Source: Pseudorasbora parva
Taxonomy: Eukaryota; Chordata; Actinopteri; Cypriniformes; Gobionidae
Direction of reading: 5' to 3'
Length of the DNA stretch: 64,000 bases
Assembly: GCF_024679245.1 (NCBI RefSeq)
Contig: NC_090180.1
Span: 8,142,007-8,206,006 of the forward strand
Shown here: positions 21,484-34,160 of the stretch, one piece after another
How positions within the stretch are numbered: position 1 is the first letter of the stretch
Layout of the letters: each line of letters begins with the position of its first letter
Position numbers and translations under genes: made by a program
The notes under the pieces: generated by a model
What the model saw: only the letters and a program-made list of their open reading frames with translations
What the model was told of the DNA's origin: nothing
The model's database searches: none

Positions 21484-23395
21484 ATAGTTACCCCATTATT
21501 CCCCAAATATTACATATTGTCCCCTTATAGCCACGCTTACTCTAGTTACACTATAATTACTGAAAGTTACACTGTAAATTTGCTTAAATTACGAAGTAAT
21601 TTCCGGGCTGTAATCTAAAGCATTATAAAGTGAACATAGATTAAACACACTTTCTACAAAGTTTTGCCGCTGCAGTTTAAATGCATCATAACTTCTATTT
21701 GTGTGTGTGATGATGCCTCCCCGCCCCAGTGTTTAAATGAAGTTAGCACTACTGGGCTCATCAAACAGTCGCTCTTCCACTTACACTCCTCCCTGAGAGT
21801 AAATGAGATGAGGGAGAGATTGCTATGTAGGTGGAGAGATTCAGCGGGGGAAGTTAATGTCTTGGGTGTCCTCTGGTCTCCCAGCCCCATCTTGACCCCT
21901 GCCAGAGCAATCACATTCCACCTTGGGTCACCAGAATGGGTCAATGTTTCAATAACGTTATTTCAGCAGTATTATGCTGGTGGCCATACTTAAATTGATA
22001 AACATTACCGAGGTTAATAGGATATGGTGTCGAGGGCAAAAAGAGCCTGGGCCAAGGTGCATTATTCTCCCATAAATCTACAGAGTGCACTGCCACGTCG
22101 GCCCTGGATCCTCTATCCTTAGCGGGGCTAATAAGGCCCATAAAAAGCTGGTCTGTCGGTCCAATCAATCTAAACTATTATCCTCTGCCAGATCGTTAAT
22201 GTGGGAATCTTTTTATGACTTTATTTCCTAATAGATGAATTACTCGAGGAGATCAATGCATCTGATGCTTTACTCAAACATAATTAAAGGGGCATAAGCT
22301 TTCGGTCGAACTTTCCATTTCAAAGACGAGATTATGGCTGTGATGATGTACAGACTGATGCCCTCCGCTGATGTCTCTGTTTATGAGGATATTCATTTAT
22401 GCGATGGGATGGATTTGATGTGGTGCAAAAACCAAACTGATTGCCATTATAATATAGACACTTTGTAACTTGGAGATATGTGGCTGTTAATTCTTTTCCT
22501 GCTGTGCTGAATAAAAATCGAAGCGAGGTTGCTGGTGTTATATTACACAGTGTACATTGGGAGCAATTTGTTTGTACACCCTGAATCCAAAAGTGTAGTG
22601 TGGCGTGGCAAGCCAATCGGAAGATATTTGATGCTTAATGCATAGTTATGAGGAGTAGGATTATGGACCAATGAGATTTCACAGTGGGCGGGGCTACCAA
22701 TTTGTGCCATGTCATAATTACAGTAATGATAGCCCGGGCCCACTCAGAGGTGTTTGTGTCCCTAGTCTCAGAATGATGTGTTTTTATGGCAACACTATTA
22801 AATAAATCTGAGTAATCAACAGATATAACCACAATGCAACAAGTAACAAATTAGTATACAAATGCTTTTTCTAATAAACATAGTTTATTACTGGATATTG
22901 AACTGTGTGCTAGCTATTAAACTGTTTATTTTCAGAATATTCTTGCATTATTAAGATGTTAGTGTAACCCCGAGTCCCAAGTCCCGCATGAGAGTCGGAC
23001 ACTCTTACAAGGAGTCTAAATTCTTAAACCTCTAGTGTCAGTCTTTTGAGGTCAGAGGAGTGAGGTTTAATTCCACAGTGACTACAAGCCGTCCTCTGTT
23101 AAATAAGCAATAGTCATTTATGGGAAATATTTAATATTTAAATATTTAAAGTTTAATGTTTAAATATTTAATGTTCTGTTTAATGTTCTGTTCTGTTCTC
23201 TTTCTACACGACATTGCAGCTTTCAGAGTTTAGGAGGATGCTTTTTACAAGCCCAAATCTCGTAATGGCGGTAATTCGGACATAGGGCAATAGAAACCAA
23301 GCACCGACTTGCACTATGTGACTGCTGTACCACCTGACCACTGCAGACTTGTTTTTCTGTTGATAGTGCTGCCTAAGAACAGCTCGGGGGTGCGT
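21484..23395. other. Repeat-poor non-coding sequence
   Basis: No gene or clear repeat is seen from about 21650 to 22560. The stretch 22000-22420 is repeat-poor, of balanced composition, and contains several TAAT/ATTA cores (GGGGCTAATAAGGCCC, CATAATTAAAGGGGCATAAG), so it is a candidate conserved non-coding element by appearance only. At 23130-23200 short TTTAAATATTTAA and TTCTGTTTAATG repeats occur. Confidence 0.4.
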
Positions 23396-23895
23396 TTCCC
23401 GTACAACGTCGTAACTCTCTGCTTAACTACCATAGTACGATTCATCGTTGAAGAAATCAACTAGCTAGTCACGACTGTTTCCCAAAACGGTATTGTCACA
23501 AACAGTAATGTATTACTTAGTAACGTGTTACTCTAATCTGACTACTTTTTTCCAGTAACGAGTAATCAAACGCGTTACTATTTCCAAACCTGTAATCAGA
23601 TTAAAGTAATTTGTCCAAGTCACCGTGAGTTACCATTTTAGTAATTTTCCTGAGTAAAAAAAAATAAATAAATGTAATTTCAATTTAAAATGTCAGGAGA
23701 TACATTGTTGACGCTACTGTTAAAAATGCACTTCCAATAAAGTGAGTGCTGGCAAAAACGGTTGTCATTTCTATGCAACTGCTAAATGTAACTAATAAAG
23801 TAACTTGTAATCTTACTTAGTTACTTAGTAAATCAAGTCATCTGTAAAGTAACTAAGTTAAGTTAGTAATAAGTTATATTCAGTATAGTATAGTA

Positions 23896-24404
23896 CTAGC
23901 CTGACAAGCCAGACCCACATCAAGATGTTTGGTCTGGAAACTCACCATAGACGGGGCTCAATCCGAGGGGCGGGATAAACGGTTGTCTTTCAAACTCCCT
24001 CTGCACGCGATAGGATAGCGCTGCACCAACCAGAGCAACGAAGGTGAAACAGAGCTTGTTGATAGATTAAACATTCGCCGTATCCGGTCAGCAAAACCCC
24101 GAACACATCTTCCCTTTTTAAGAATGACTTCAGTGCCGTTCTTTGTTCTTTTCTCAGAGAAAAGCTTAACTCCAAAGAATTCCAGAATCGCAGTCAAAGC
24201 TGATTCGAAAGACCGCCGCCTTTCGCACACACACGCAACTCGGCCGTCGTCATTATGGCCCCACCCACCGACTCTATACACGATGTGATTGGTCCGGCAA
24301 GAGTTAGGGGAATACAGCTCAGAAGGGTATTGAGAGTTCCTAGACGACACTTGCGGGAAGATTAAATTTGCTGCCGCTAGGGTGCGTCTAGATTTTTAGG
24401 CTAG
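23896..24404 (-). mobile_element. RecQ-fragment MITE copy 2 (509 bp), inverted
   Basis: It has the same ends as copy 1 in opposite orientation: left CTAGCCTGACAAGCCAGACC, right TCTAGATTTTTAGGCTAG. GTATAGTA lies immediately outside both ends (23888-23895 and 24402-24409, overlapping the end). This could be an 8-bp duplication, but the surrounding sequence is itself TATAG-repetitive, so it is not proof. Confidence 0.75.
24059..24230 (-). pseudogene. Captured RecQ-family helicase fragment in MITE copy 2
   Basis: On the minus strand the frame reads SLRKEQRTALKSFLKREDVF then GVLLTGYGECLIYQ. It is the same region as in copy 1, with substitutions (RR to KR; PTGYDEC to LTGYGEC). The Walker A Lys is missing here too and the upstream part (FESALTAIL) is in a shifted frame. 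The two copies share loss of the GKS motif, so it probably decayed before or soon after the family spread. Confidence 0.7.
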
Positions 24405-25042
24405 TATAGTACAGTATAGTAATAGTAATAAGTTAAGTCAGTAATTAGATTACTTTTTCAAAGTAACCGTGGTAACACTGGTCGCAAATCTGTCATTCAA
24501 CCACACTGGTCAATGATTTCACGCAGGTGGTGAGTAATCCTGCTTTTAATGAATTTTTTTTTTAGATCGAATTCATGCTCGATTTTTTGGCTATGAATTA
24601 TGGACATGGCACTTGAGGACTAATTTTTATTTTTCTCAGTTCTCATTTTGCTTTATTTCCAGATTTAAATAGGCTCATTGTTAAGTACTAGAGCACGTCT
24701 GCACATGCGCACTCTTCAAAAAAGGTGCTTTAAATCTCTTGACAAGCATAAAGACATAAATGACATTTGTTTGTATTCAAAATAAAATATACAGATTGTA
24801 CTGAATGTCAGCTTGCTTGTTTTGCTCAAGATAAGGATTTATAAAGTGCACGTCATGCAAACAATAAACTATGCTTCTAACCACAGGATGAGAGCTGTCG
24901 TTCAGGCCACACAGGTTTGCGATGCTGTTTGCGAATGTTCATTGGAACGATGCTTTCGGGAAACACAGACTGGTTGAGCTATGTTGATAATGACAAAACT
25001 TGCGACCATAGTTGGCTAACGATGCTTTTGGGAATGCACCCC

Positions 25043-27409
25043 AGAGTAGAATGTCACGGGCTGTAATTTAACATTTAATTTAAAATACTTTAATGTCTAA
25101 ATAAGCTAGCATGACCTAAAACATATACTGTATAAATGGATTTCAGGCTCTAAATAAAGAACTTAATTTAATGAACGGAAATATGAGAAAAAGATAAGAT
25201 AAATTGTTGCCGGTCCATCCATTTTAACATCAGGGGAATTAAGATTACTACTACAGTTTGAGATGTAAATGACCATGGTGATAATTATATAAATTCTATG
25301 TGACTGTGTTTATATGCATGTGTGCGAGAAGAGAGACGGAGTGTGAGTGTATGGCTGTGTCCATGTGTGAAAGTGTTTGTGCTGCACGGGCTTGTCTTTA
25401 CACTGGGGATTCGGGATCTGTCTGCTCTGATGAAGACTGATAAATGTGACATCACTCTGTCTAAAGATCATTAAATGTCAAGTCCTGCAGTGGCAGCAAA
25501 ATGTGCTGGCAGAAAGTCAATGGCGTGAAGTGGTGTTTGTGTGTGTGTGGGGGGGTGTCTGTGTGTGTTTCATGCGTTTGAGTCACACAAATGTTGCATC
25601 GTTTTGCTGTCCATTCAGTGTTTTATTTGCATCTGTATCTATAGAATTACACATAGTTTCCCCATCGCACTCTATCAGTGTGTCTTTGTTAAAGATAGAG
25701 CCACAAACAAAAGGCTTTGGCATAAAAACCTCAGAGCTAGCTCCAGGCAGGAGACGACAGGAAGACAAATACTCAACCCAAGAAATGTTTGCGCTGCTCA
25801 GACCCTGAATTGTAAAAAAAAAAAAATTCCAGGTAAAATATAAAATTTGTTTTGTTTTGTTTTTTCACTCTACTCCAATGGCATTCTTCAGTATGAGACC
25901 TGCCGTTTGAAGGATCTGTTTCTGAATTAATCGAGCATTGAAGACTTACAATATGAACTAATGGGCAATCCCAGTGCTGTATAGCTAATAACATTCCAGA
26001 GCCTTTCATTTCAGTATTACACACCATCAGTAGAGAAATAGTTTTTTTTCTGAAGCATACCTGCTAGTACAGCTAAACAAAACCTGATTAAACAGGCTCA
26101 TGCATGCTTTTATTGCATACATAATGCACTATTAATATTCACGTAATGAGGTGCTTGAGACTTTTTTTAATGTCTGGTAAAGGCTGGAAAATTGAAAGCG
26201 GGTTACTGTTTATAGCATTAGAAAGTGCCAAGGTCGAGTTAAGAAAATTGGATCTTAATTGTGGTGTTTAGTCAAGCATTGAATGCCAGCCCTTTGTCAT
26301 GAATTTCTTGCATGGCCTTCCCAAATAGTAAGGGGTGTGAATGAGAAGACAAAACTAGGGCGCAAACAGTGTTTTTGACCTTCATCTGAAGACCACATAA
26401 TGACAAGAATCTGTTTTGCCTTCCTTAAATCACTTTGTCGATGTGTTGACATCCCCCATTCCTCTGGGACAGGTCGCCTGTCAATCAAACGGAGACAGGG
26501 ATCACATTAACGAGGGAGATTTGATGTAGCTTTCAGTGCTAGAGAAAGACACACACATGTCCAGACTCGGGGAGAACAGCATTAGGAGAGACACACAACT
26601 GCTCTCAAGTGCAAGACAACAAATGTGAGACATACGCCGGTGATGCTTGCCAAACCGTAACAGATGTCTGAATCACAAAAACACGGAGAAAGACAATCAT
26701 TTCCTTAGTAATCATAATCTGTGGCGTTATCTTATAATCAGTTGTAGCGTGCTTCAAACAAACAGGAGAAGCAATTATTCAGGATGCTTATTACCCATGG
26801 GGCAAATGAATAAGAATATCAAATTACTCATTTATTGATGTGTCAACAACCAACAAATCATAATTGATATCACACGATCTGAATTAAAAAAAAAAATTGG
26901 ACTGGCCTTAATTTGAAAATCAGCTTTGTGTACCGATTAGCCGTTTCTCCCTTCGATTGTGAGAAAGCAGCGGGAGGTTTGGTTGCCACGGCAGCAGCAC
27001 CATGCAAACTGATTATGGTGGTGTGATGAGTGGGCACTGGCCGGAAGAACATTTGTACAGCCCGCTAAGTCTTGGAGGAATACTTACAATAAGATTCCCA
27101 CAGGGGACAGTGGTGAAAAACTGCAGTGTGTGTGGTGCCTTTGTTACATGCAAAGTGGCAAAGACAATCTTGGTTTACTGTCTAAGATGGGAGATAAACT
27201 CTTTCCATTTTGACTCCTCAACAACAAACTGATGATGCTTGACAGCATTAATCCATGATGATTCAATCATTTGATGGTAGCCTTCTTGATAAGGAGCTGT
27301 GGTTTAAGATATGTGACATATACGAATGCAAGGATAATGATGAAACAAATGATGAGTGTTGAATTAGGAGTTGGCTTCTTTATACCATCTTAGATGTTCT
27401 TTTTTGCTT
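25043..27409. other. Non-coding sequence, no gene recognised
   Basis: There is a TG-rich patch at about 25533-25570 and A- or T-runs near 25816, 25850 and 26887. Overlapping open frames at 25446-25843 have no recognisable domain. The stretch 26280-26530 is repeat-poor. Confidence 0.45.
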
Positions 27410-28592
<1,183 letters not shown>

Positions 28593-29908
28593 AGAGGAGT
28601 TTCTGCTACAGGCTTGATAATTGAGAATGAATGGGGCAAAGTCACATGAGAGTGTACTATGATATGATTGGTTTGAGCGATAAATCCCACCTCTAGTTTT
28701 TGTGCGTGTTCTCATCAGCCTGAATGAAGACAAAGTCTGCATCCGAAACCGGGAAAATGCTGCCTTCGGAGGACATATTTCAGGTAGAAAGGCATCAAGG
28801 CATGTCCGAATCCAACGTTAGCTTTACTTATTGTCTCTTGAGAGACCATCTGATGGATTTTTGAAGGCAGCATATATGTATCCTTCGCTGCATGCCTTTG
28901 ATATCCAAATGGTGTCTGAAAGCTGCGTTTGCTGGTCAGTTTGTGTAAATGTACGTTTTTGAATGTAGTAGTTAAATAATTGTTTAGTTCTCACCAAAGA
29001 TATCTCTATTTTTCTTTAGATCATAAAAATATTACACTGCCTCAAAAGTCTGTCCGAAACCAGTTTTGTGAGGGGTCTTTCACAAATGCTGCCTTGCAAG
29101 TCACTGTCTGATAAGACAGCGAGGCAACAAGTCAGCTGCCTATGTCTCTGCATGCAGCTATGATGGCGTTAATGGGAAGACTAATTAAAATGTAGCTAAA
29201 CATTTAAACCTCTTGATGTCATGTCACAATCAAACTTGAAATGGTCTGAAAACATCATGACTGTGGGGGGTTTAGTGCGCAATCAGCATGGAGATTTCAG
29301 GTCTGTGAACAATGTTTACCGAGCTTAATGACTGCTGAAAATAAGTCGACTATTAAAAAGAAAGGTTAAAAATTAGTTCACAAATAATAAATATTGTTTA
29401 GATTGTTACTGCTTTTATTTATTATTTTGGAATGAATGTAAAAGTGCATAAAAACACTACCTTGATACAATTTATATTTGGTTTTAATAAATAGAACATG
29501 CAAAAATACAAAATGGAATTGCATTTGGTCTCTTTTTATTTAAGTTAAGTTAAATTTAGTTTATTTAAATAGGAAAATGAAGTTTCATTGACATAAATTT
29601 ACATTTGATATACAGTATATAAAACATGTGAGGACTATGCCTCCTTATTTTAAAACACCGCCACACACCACTGATATAGTCTTGCTCACACTGATATACA
29701 TCCCTTGCAGAATCTGTGTAAATGAATAACTCTAACAAAATAAGAGGGATCGTACAAAATGCATGTTATTTTTATTTTATTTACTGTCCTCATATTTTAC
29801 ATAAGCATAGTTATATAAGTATATAGTTTACATATAGTCCACAACACAAAACAAAATAGCTGAATTTATAAAAGATGACATACAGTTGATTCTTACTGTG
29901 TGTGTCAT
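28593..29908. other. Non-coding sequence with probable old repeat
   Basis: From about 28735 to 29125 there are repeated, partly inverted motifs (ATGCTGCCTTCGGAGGACAT, TGTCCGAAACCAGTTTTGTG, GATAAGACAGCGAGGCAACA), the style of a fish MITE whose ends I cannot place. A similar GGCTGCCTTC motif occurs at 62120-62210. The rest (29.2-29.9 kb) is AT-rich and unassigned. Confidence 0.4.
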
Positions 29909-30316
29909 TACACTGTAAAAAATTATTTAGAAAAAAAGTTACCTGGTTGCCTTAAAATTTTGAGTTCATTGAAATTAAAATTTTGAGTTAATACAATGAA
30001 CATTTTTTGAGATTCGACAACATTTATTAAAATATTATTACAAGATTTTGTAAGCATATTGGGTAATTGTGTGTGTTTTATTTCTGATGACGCAGTGAAA
30101 CATGCCAAATAGTGCTATTTTCATGATTTATCAATTTTTTTTATGTGGTTCAGATACAAAAATATTTTGAGTTTCTATTTATCAAACAAATTTCTTTCAT
30201 TGTATCGACTTTTTAGAAATTTTTAATTTCTATAAACTCAAAATTTTAAGGCAACCAGGTTACTTACTTTTTTTAAGTTAAACCAACAAAAAACAACACA
30301 ATTTGTTTACAGTGTA
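29909..30316 (+). mobile_element. TACACTGTAAA MITE, second complete copy (408 bp)
   Basis: It starts TACACTGTAAAAAATTATTT and ends TTTGTTTACAGTGTA, with TA at both ends. It is an inverted match to 27602-27999 along its full length and shows the same GGTTGCCTTAAAATTTTGAG and inverse block. The two copies are 1.9 kb apart in opposite orientations. Confidence 0.85.
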
Positions 30317-30692
30317 CCTGGATAATGCGCAACATAAGTCAATTGTGTGTCCTGAGCGGGTACGCTGCCCAATGTTCTTCAGAAAAATCCTTAATTTTCC
30401 AGAATTTTTTGCACATTTAAACCCTTTCAGTGAATTTTGACATCCATATTTTTAGACTTTTGCGGGACTCAAACACAACTATTACAAAAGATTCAAACAT
30501 TCACTGATGCTCCATAAGGAAACACAATACATTTAGAGGGATCTATATATGACAAAAAATGTACATAAATCATATTAAAATCATAATTTTGACTTTTATC
30601 AGGTTTTTGTTCATCATAATTTTGACTCAAAGTTTTAATTAAGATATAAGATGTAAAAATCATAATAATTTAAAAAAGATAAGATACTAAAT

Positions 30693-30933
30693 AACACTCT
30701 TAAATACAAAGGCTCCAAAATGGGTTTTTCACATTAATCCCATGGGTTCCTTGAGCCTTTAGTGAACAGTTCTTAAAAAAAGCCATATTTACTTAATTTG
30801 AAGAACATTTAAAAATTCTAAAGAGCCTTTTTCTGATATAAAAAACCTTTTGTGCAATGGAAAGATGCAATGGATGTCAAAGTTTCTTTATGGAACCATC
30901 AATGCCAAAAAGAAACCTTCATTTATAAGAGTG
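30693..30933. mobile_element. AAAGAACC-type MITE copy 1 (241 bp)
   Basis: The left end ACTCTTAAATACAAAGG pairs with the right end, which reads CACTCTTATAAATGAAGG in reverse complement. The interior has AAGAACATTT, AAAGAGCC, TTTTGTGCAATGGAAAG and TTTATGGAACCATCAATGCC. It matches the second copy at 45867-46128. Confidence 0.75.
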
Positions 30934-31587
30934 AATTATGACTTTGTCAAGATTTTGGTACTGAATGACCTTAAAGTTTGGTTTGTGTTATTAGTCTGAA
31001 AGATGTCCTCTGAACTCTTTATCACCTAGCGACAGTAATAAACATGCAGCTATCCTCCAGTTCTCACCTTCATAACAGCAGTGTTTTGCTTTCACACTGT
31101 GGTTTGGAACAACATAGCACAGGCTGAATTTCAATTTGCACACAAAAAAAAGTATATATTTAAAAAATACACATCTGTAAAATACAGTGTGCCAGATTAG
31201 GATTAGTACTTTAGCATGTCATGTGTTTCATTCAGAAGTGACCATGCCTGATTTTTGTATAAGTGAGACCTTCAAATCTTTACAGGGTTTAGGAATTAAA
31301 GGTCAATTCTGTCTTCATTGGCATTTCAAAACCAAATAAACTTCAGTTCCCTTCACACAAAGTCTGGTGCGGCAAAAAAAATCTAGACCATCATGGCAGT
31401 TAGAAAGATTTATTGGCCTTAGCCACAAAGAATCCTGGGTAAAAGCCAATCCATAGCTTGTATTCTATTAAATGTAAAGCCTACTTGTAGTGTACTTCAA
31501 ATCTTAAAAATGTACTCAAGAAAGAAACATCCCTTTTTCAGGATACTGTATTTTAAAGATAATTTTGTATAATCCAAAAACAGTCCT

Positions 31588-31990
31588 TACGGGATAGTTC
31601 AACCAAAGATGAAAATTTGCTCTGTTGTTTTACTCACCCTCAGGCCATTCCAGATGAAGGTGACACTTTTTCCTCTTCAGTTGAATAGCAAAGAAGCTTT
31701 TTAGATGAAACTGTGGCCCTTGGTTATTCATATAATGCAAATCAAATAATGCATATCAATGGCGACTGTCATTATGATGATTTCATTGAGGTCATTGAGG
31801 CAAAATCTTTGCATGAAACTGATTATTATTTACAACATTAGTACCTGTTTTATAACAATAGTACATCCACAGCCTCTTCAAACGGTCCTGAGCGTTTTCA
31901 CAGAAGTCTGGAGTGTGAGCTTCCGGTTACATAATGACGTATGTATGCTGTGTTTACTTACAAAAGAGGAGGACGTGTGTTTTGTACTGA
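31588..31990. repeat. Fragment of a fish MITE (GGGATAGTTCAACC start)
   Basis: The start GGGATAGTTCAACCAAAGATGAAAAT and TTTTACTCACCCTCAGGCCA has the pattern of the AAGGGTTAGTTCACCCAAAAATG family seen complete at 62475-63030. The internal sequence differs and the right end is not found. Confidence 0.5.
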
Positions 31991-32174
31991 GCATTAAAAT
32001 GGTACTTACTGGTGCTTATACTGGATGCCGCAACCTGTATACAAATGATGTTCACTTTCAATTTCTTTGAACAGATTCAGCTGGTGCGCATTATTATGCA
32101 ATAAGACTCAAGACTGTCATGAACACACTCAGGACTGTTTGCCGTACATTTGTTCATACAAATATTTACACATA

Positions 32175-32813
32175 CAAACCCGATTCCAAAAAAGTTGGGA
32201 CACTGTACAAAATTTGAATAAAACGGAATGCAATGATGTGGAAGTTTCAATTGTTCAATATTTTATTCAGAATACAACACAAATGTTTAATCTGAGGGGG
32301 AAATAAGTTTAAGAAATTAAGAAAATAAATTTCATGGCATCAACACATCTCCAAAAATTTGGGACAAGGCCCTGTTTACCACTGTGTGGAATCCCCTCTT
32401 CTTTTTATAACAGTCGGCAAACGTCTGGGGATGGAGTAGACAAAATTGCTCAAGTTTAGGAAGAGGAATGTTGTCCCATTTTTGTCTAATACAGGCTTCT
32501 AGTTGCTCAACTGTATTAGGTCTTCTTTGTCGCATCTTCCTCTTTATGATGCCATTGTTTTCTATGGGTGAAAGATCTAGACTGCAGGCTGGCCATTTCA
32601 GTACCCGGATCCTTCTTCTACGCAGCCATGATGTTGTAACTGATGCAGTATATGGTCTGGCATTGGAAAATGCAAGGTCTTCCCTGAAAAAGACGATGTC
32701 TGGATGGGAGCATATGTTGCTCTAGAACTTGGATATACATTTCAGCATTGATGGTGCCTTTCCAGATGTGTAAGCTGCCCATGCCACACGCACTCATGCA
32801 ACCCCATACCATG
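32175..32813 (-). pseudogene. Tc1-C, 5'-truncated Tc1-like transposon remnant
   Basis: The end CAAACCCGATTCCAAAAAAG follows a TA (32173-32174). On the minus strand the C-terminal half of a Tc1-like DDE transposase is readable: MVWGCMSACGMGSLHIWKG, YIQVLEQHMLPSRHRLFQGR, then LSPIEN with the catalytic Glu near 32570 and MRQRRPNTVEQLEACIRQKW (32535 downward). A small deletion of about 8 bases near 32665 removes the second catalytic Asp (QHD) and shifts the frame. The N-terminal DNA-binding half and the other terminal repeat are missing. Dead copy, distinct in sequence from Tc1-A, B and D. Confidence 0.8.
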
Positions 32814-33175
32814 TACTTCTAGATGATATATAATTAGATAATGTAATATTAATTAAATAAAAGCATCTTAAGTGTACCTAAGAGAGTGCACGTTCATAAA
32901 CTGCTTCTTAACAGACTTAAATGCCAAAAACGAAACTTCTTAAAGGGCATAATAGTACCCTTTTAAATGCATTACATACATTTATATATCTATAGCAAGT
33001 GTAAAATTGTAAAAACTCATAATACCAATATCACAACAGATCATCAAAAGTTAACTTTTTTTTCAGTCGTGTTACAATATACAAAATCAAGTATCAAGTA
33101 TCCTTTTCACTACACAAAATAAATTTCATTCACAGTAACCGCTTTCCTTAATTTCTCCACAAGTGTGGAATTTTA

Positions 33176-33740
33176 GGTGTGGAGTTTCACAAATGCCTGA
33201 AATTTGACAAACAAATCAGTTCTGTCACAGGTTCGAGCTTCTTTTATCTCCGCTCACTTTCTAAAAATCAAACACTTTCTTTCAGAGAGTTCTCTAGAGT
33301 TTGCCATCCATACATTCATCACATCCTGGCTGGATTACTGCAACTCCCTCTACTACGGCATATCAAAGACTCAAATCTCCCACCTACAAGTAGTTCAAAA
33401 TGCTACAGCAATCTGAAGGGACATAAAAAAAAAGATCATGTCACTCCCCTTCTGAAATCCCTATACATTGGCTGCTGATTCACTATAGAACTGAGTTCAA
33501 AATCCTGCTACTCAAATCATCTGGTACCAACATACTTGACAAAATTACTCCACCCCTACACTCCTGAAAGAGGTCTTAGATTGGAGGATAAATTCCTCCT
33601 CCAGAACCCTAGAACCAGCCTAAAGACCAGAGGAAATAGAGCTTTTGAAGTGGCTGGCCCCACACTTTTAGAATAAACGACCTAATTACATTAGAACTTC
33701 TTCCACTTTATCTGAGTTCCTGTCTTAAAACTCTTTTTTT
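33176..33740 (+). pseudogene. LINE ORF2 C-terminal remnant (L2/CR1-type)
   Basis: Pieces in shifted frames read LKFDKQISSVTGSSFFYLRS, then AIHTFITSWLDYCNSLYYGI, QVVQNATA, HVTPLLKSL, and later RTSLKTRGNRAFEVAGPTLL. The order and the LDYCNSLYYG block are what I recognise from the C-terminal part of L2/CR1-clade non-LTR reverse transcriptases, downstream of the catalytic FADD. At least three frameshifts and two stops are present. This is the expected result of 5'-truncated LINE insertion followed by decay. Confidence 0.7.
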
Positions 33741-33774
33741 TCTTGGCTGTTAATGTGTATTTTGATCCTGTTCT

Positions 33775-34160
33775 TATGGTGATTTTAACTGTATGTTGCT
33801 CATTTACAGTTTTTTTCTGCTTTGGGTGTATACAGCATCTGAAAGCTGAATAAATAAGCTTTCCATTGATGTATTTGGCCGAGATACAACTACTTGAAAA
33901 TCTGGAATCTGAGGGGCAAAAAAATCGAAATATTGAGAAAATCACCTTTAAAGTTGTCCAATTGAAGTCCTTAGTAGCGTATATTACTACTAATAATTAA
34001 TTTCTGATACTGTATTTACAGTAGGAAATTTTGGATCATGATCTTTACTTAATGATTTTTGACATAAAAGAAAAATATATAATTTTGACCCATATTGTGT
34101 GCTATTGCACACAATTATACCTGTGTGACTTATGACTTGTTTTGTGGTCTAGGGTCGCAT
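33775..34160. repeat. Old MITE fragment ending in a GTGGTCTAGGGTCGCAT motif
   Basis: The series GAATAAATAAGCTTTCCATT, GATACAACTACTTGAAAATC, AGAAAATCACCTTTAAAGTT, TGATCTTTACTTAATGATTT and GACTTATGACTTGTTTTGTG is recognisable as a fish DNA-element consensus in order. The right end is near 34160. The left end merges with the LINE tail. Confidence 0.5.

Larger units (their letters stand above)
23489..24480. mobile_element. AGTAATC-type MITE, interrupted by RecQ MITE copy 2
   Basis: The left half (GTAACGTGTTACTCTAATCT, TCCAGTAACGAGTAATC, GTAATCAGATTAAAGTAA) and the right end (GTAATTAGATTACTTTTTCA, AAAGTAACCGTGGTAACACTG) form the internally palindromic pattern of a well-known fish MITE type. The ends resemble each other as GGTATTGTCAC versus the inverse AGTGTTACCAC. 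The RecQ MITE (23896-24404) lies inside, bordered by TATAGTA repeats. Confidence 0.65.
23396..25042. mobile_element. Outer TIR element of a three-layer nest (GGGGTGCGTTTCCC ends)
   Basis: The left end GGGGGTGCGTTTCCC pairs with the right end, which reads GGGGTGCATTCCC in reverse complement. Subterminal sequences also correspond: CTAACCATAGT-like and ACGATTCATCGTTGAAG on the left, GCGACCATAGTTGGCTAACG on the right. No coding sequence of its own. It has been interrupted by the element at 23489-24480. The target duplication is not clear. Confidence 0.65.

Noticed and set aside
22977..23100. Possible tRNA-like SINE (GGTTTAATTCC resembling a B box)
   Set aside because: No A box at proper spacing and no SINE tail could be found.
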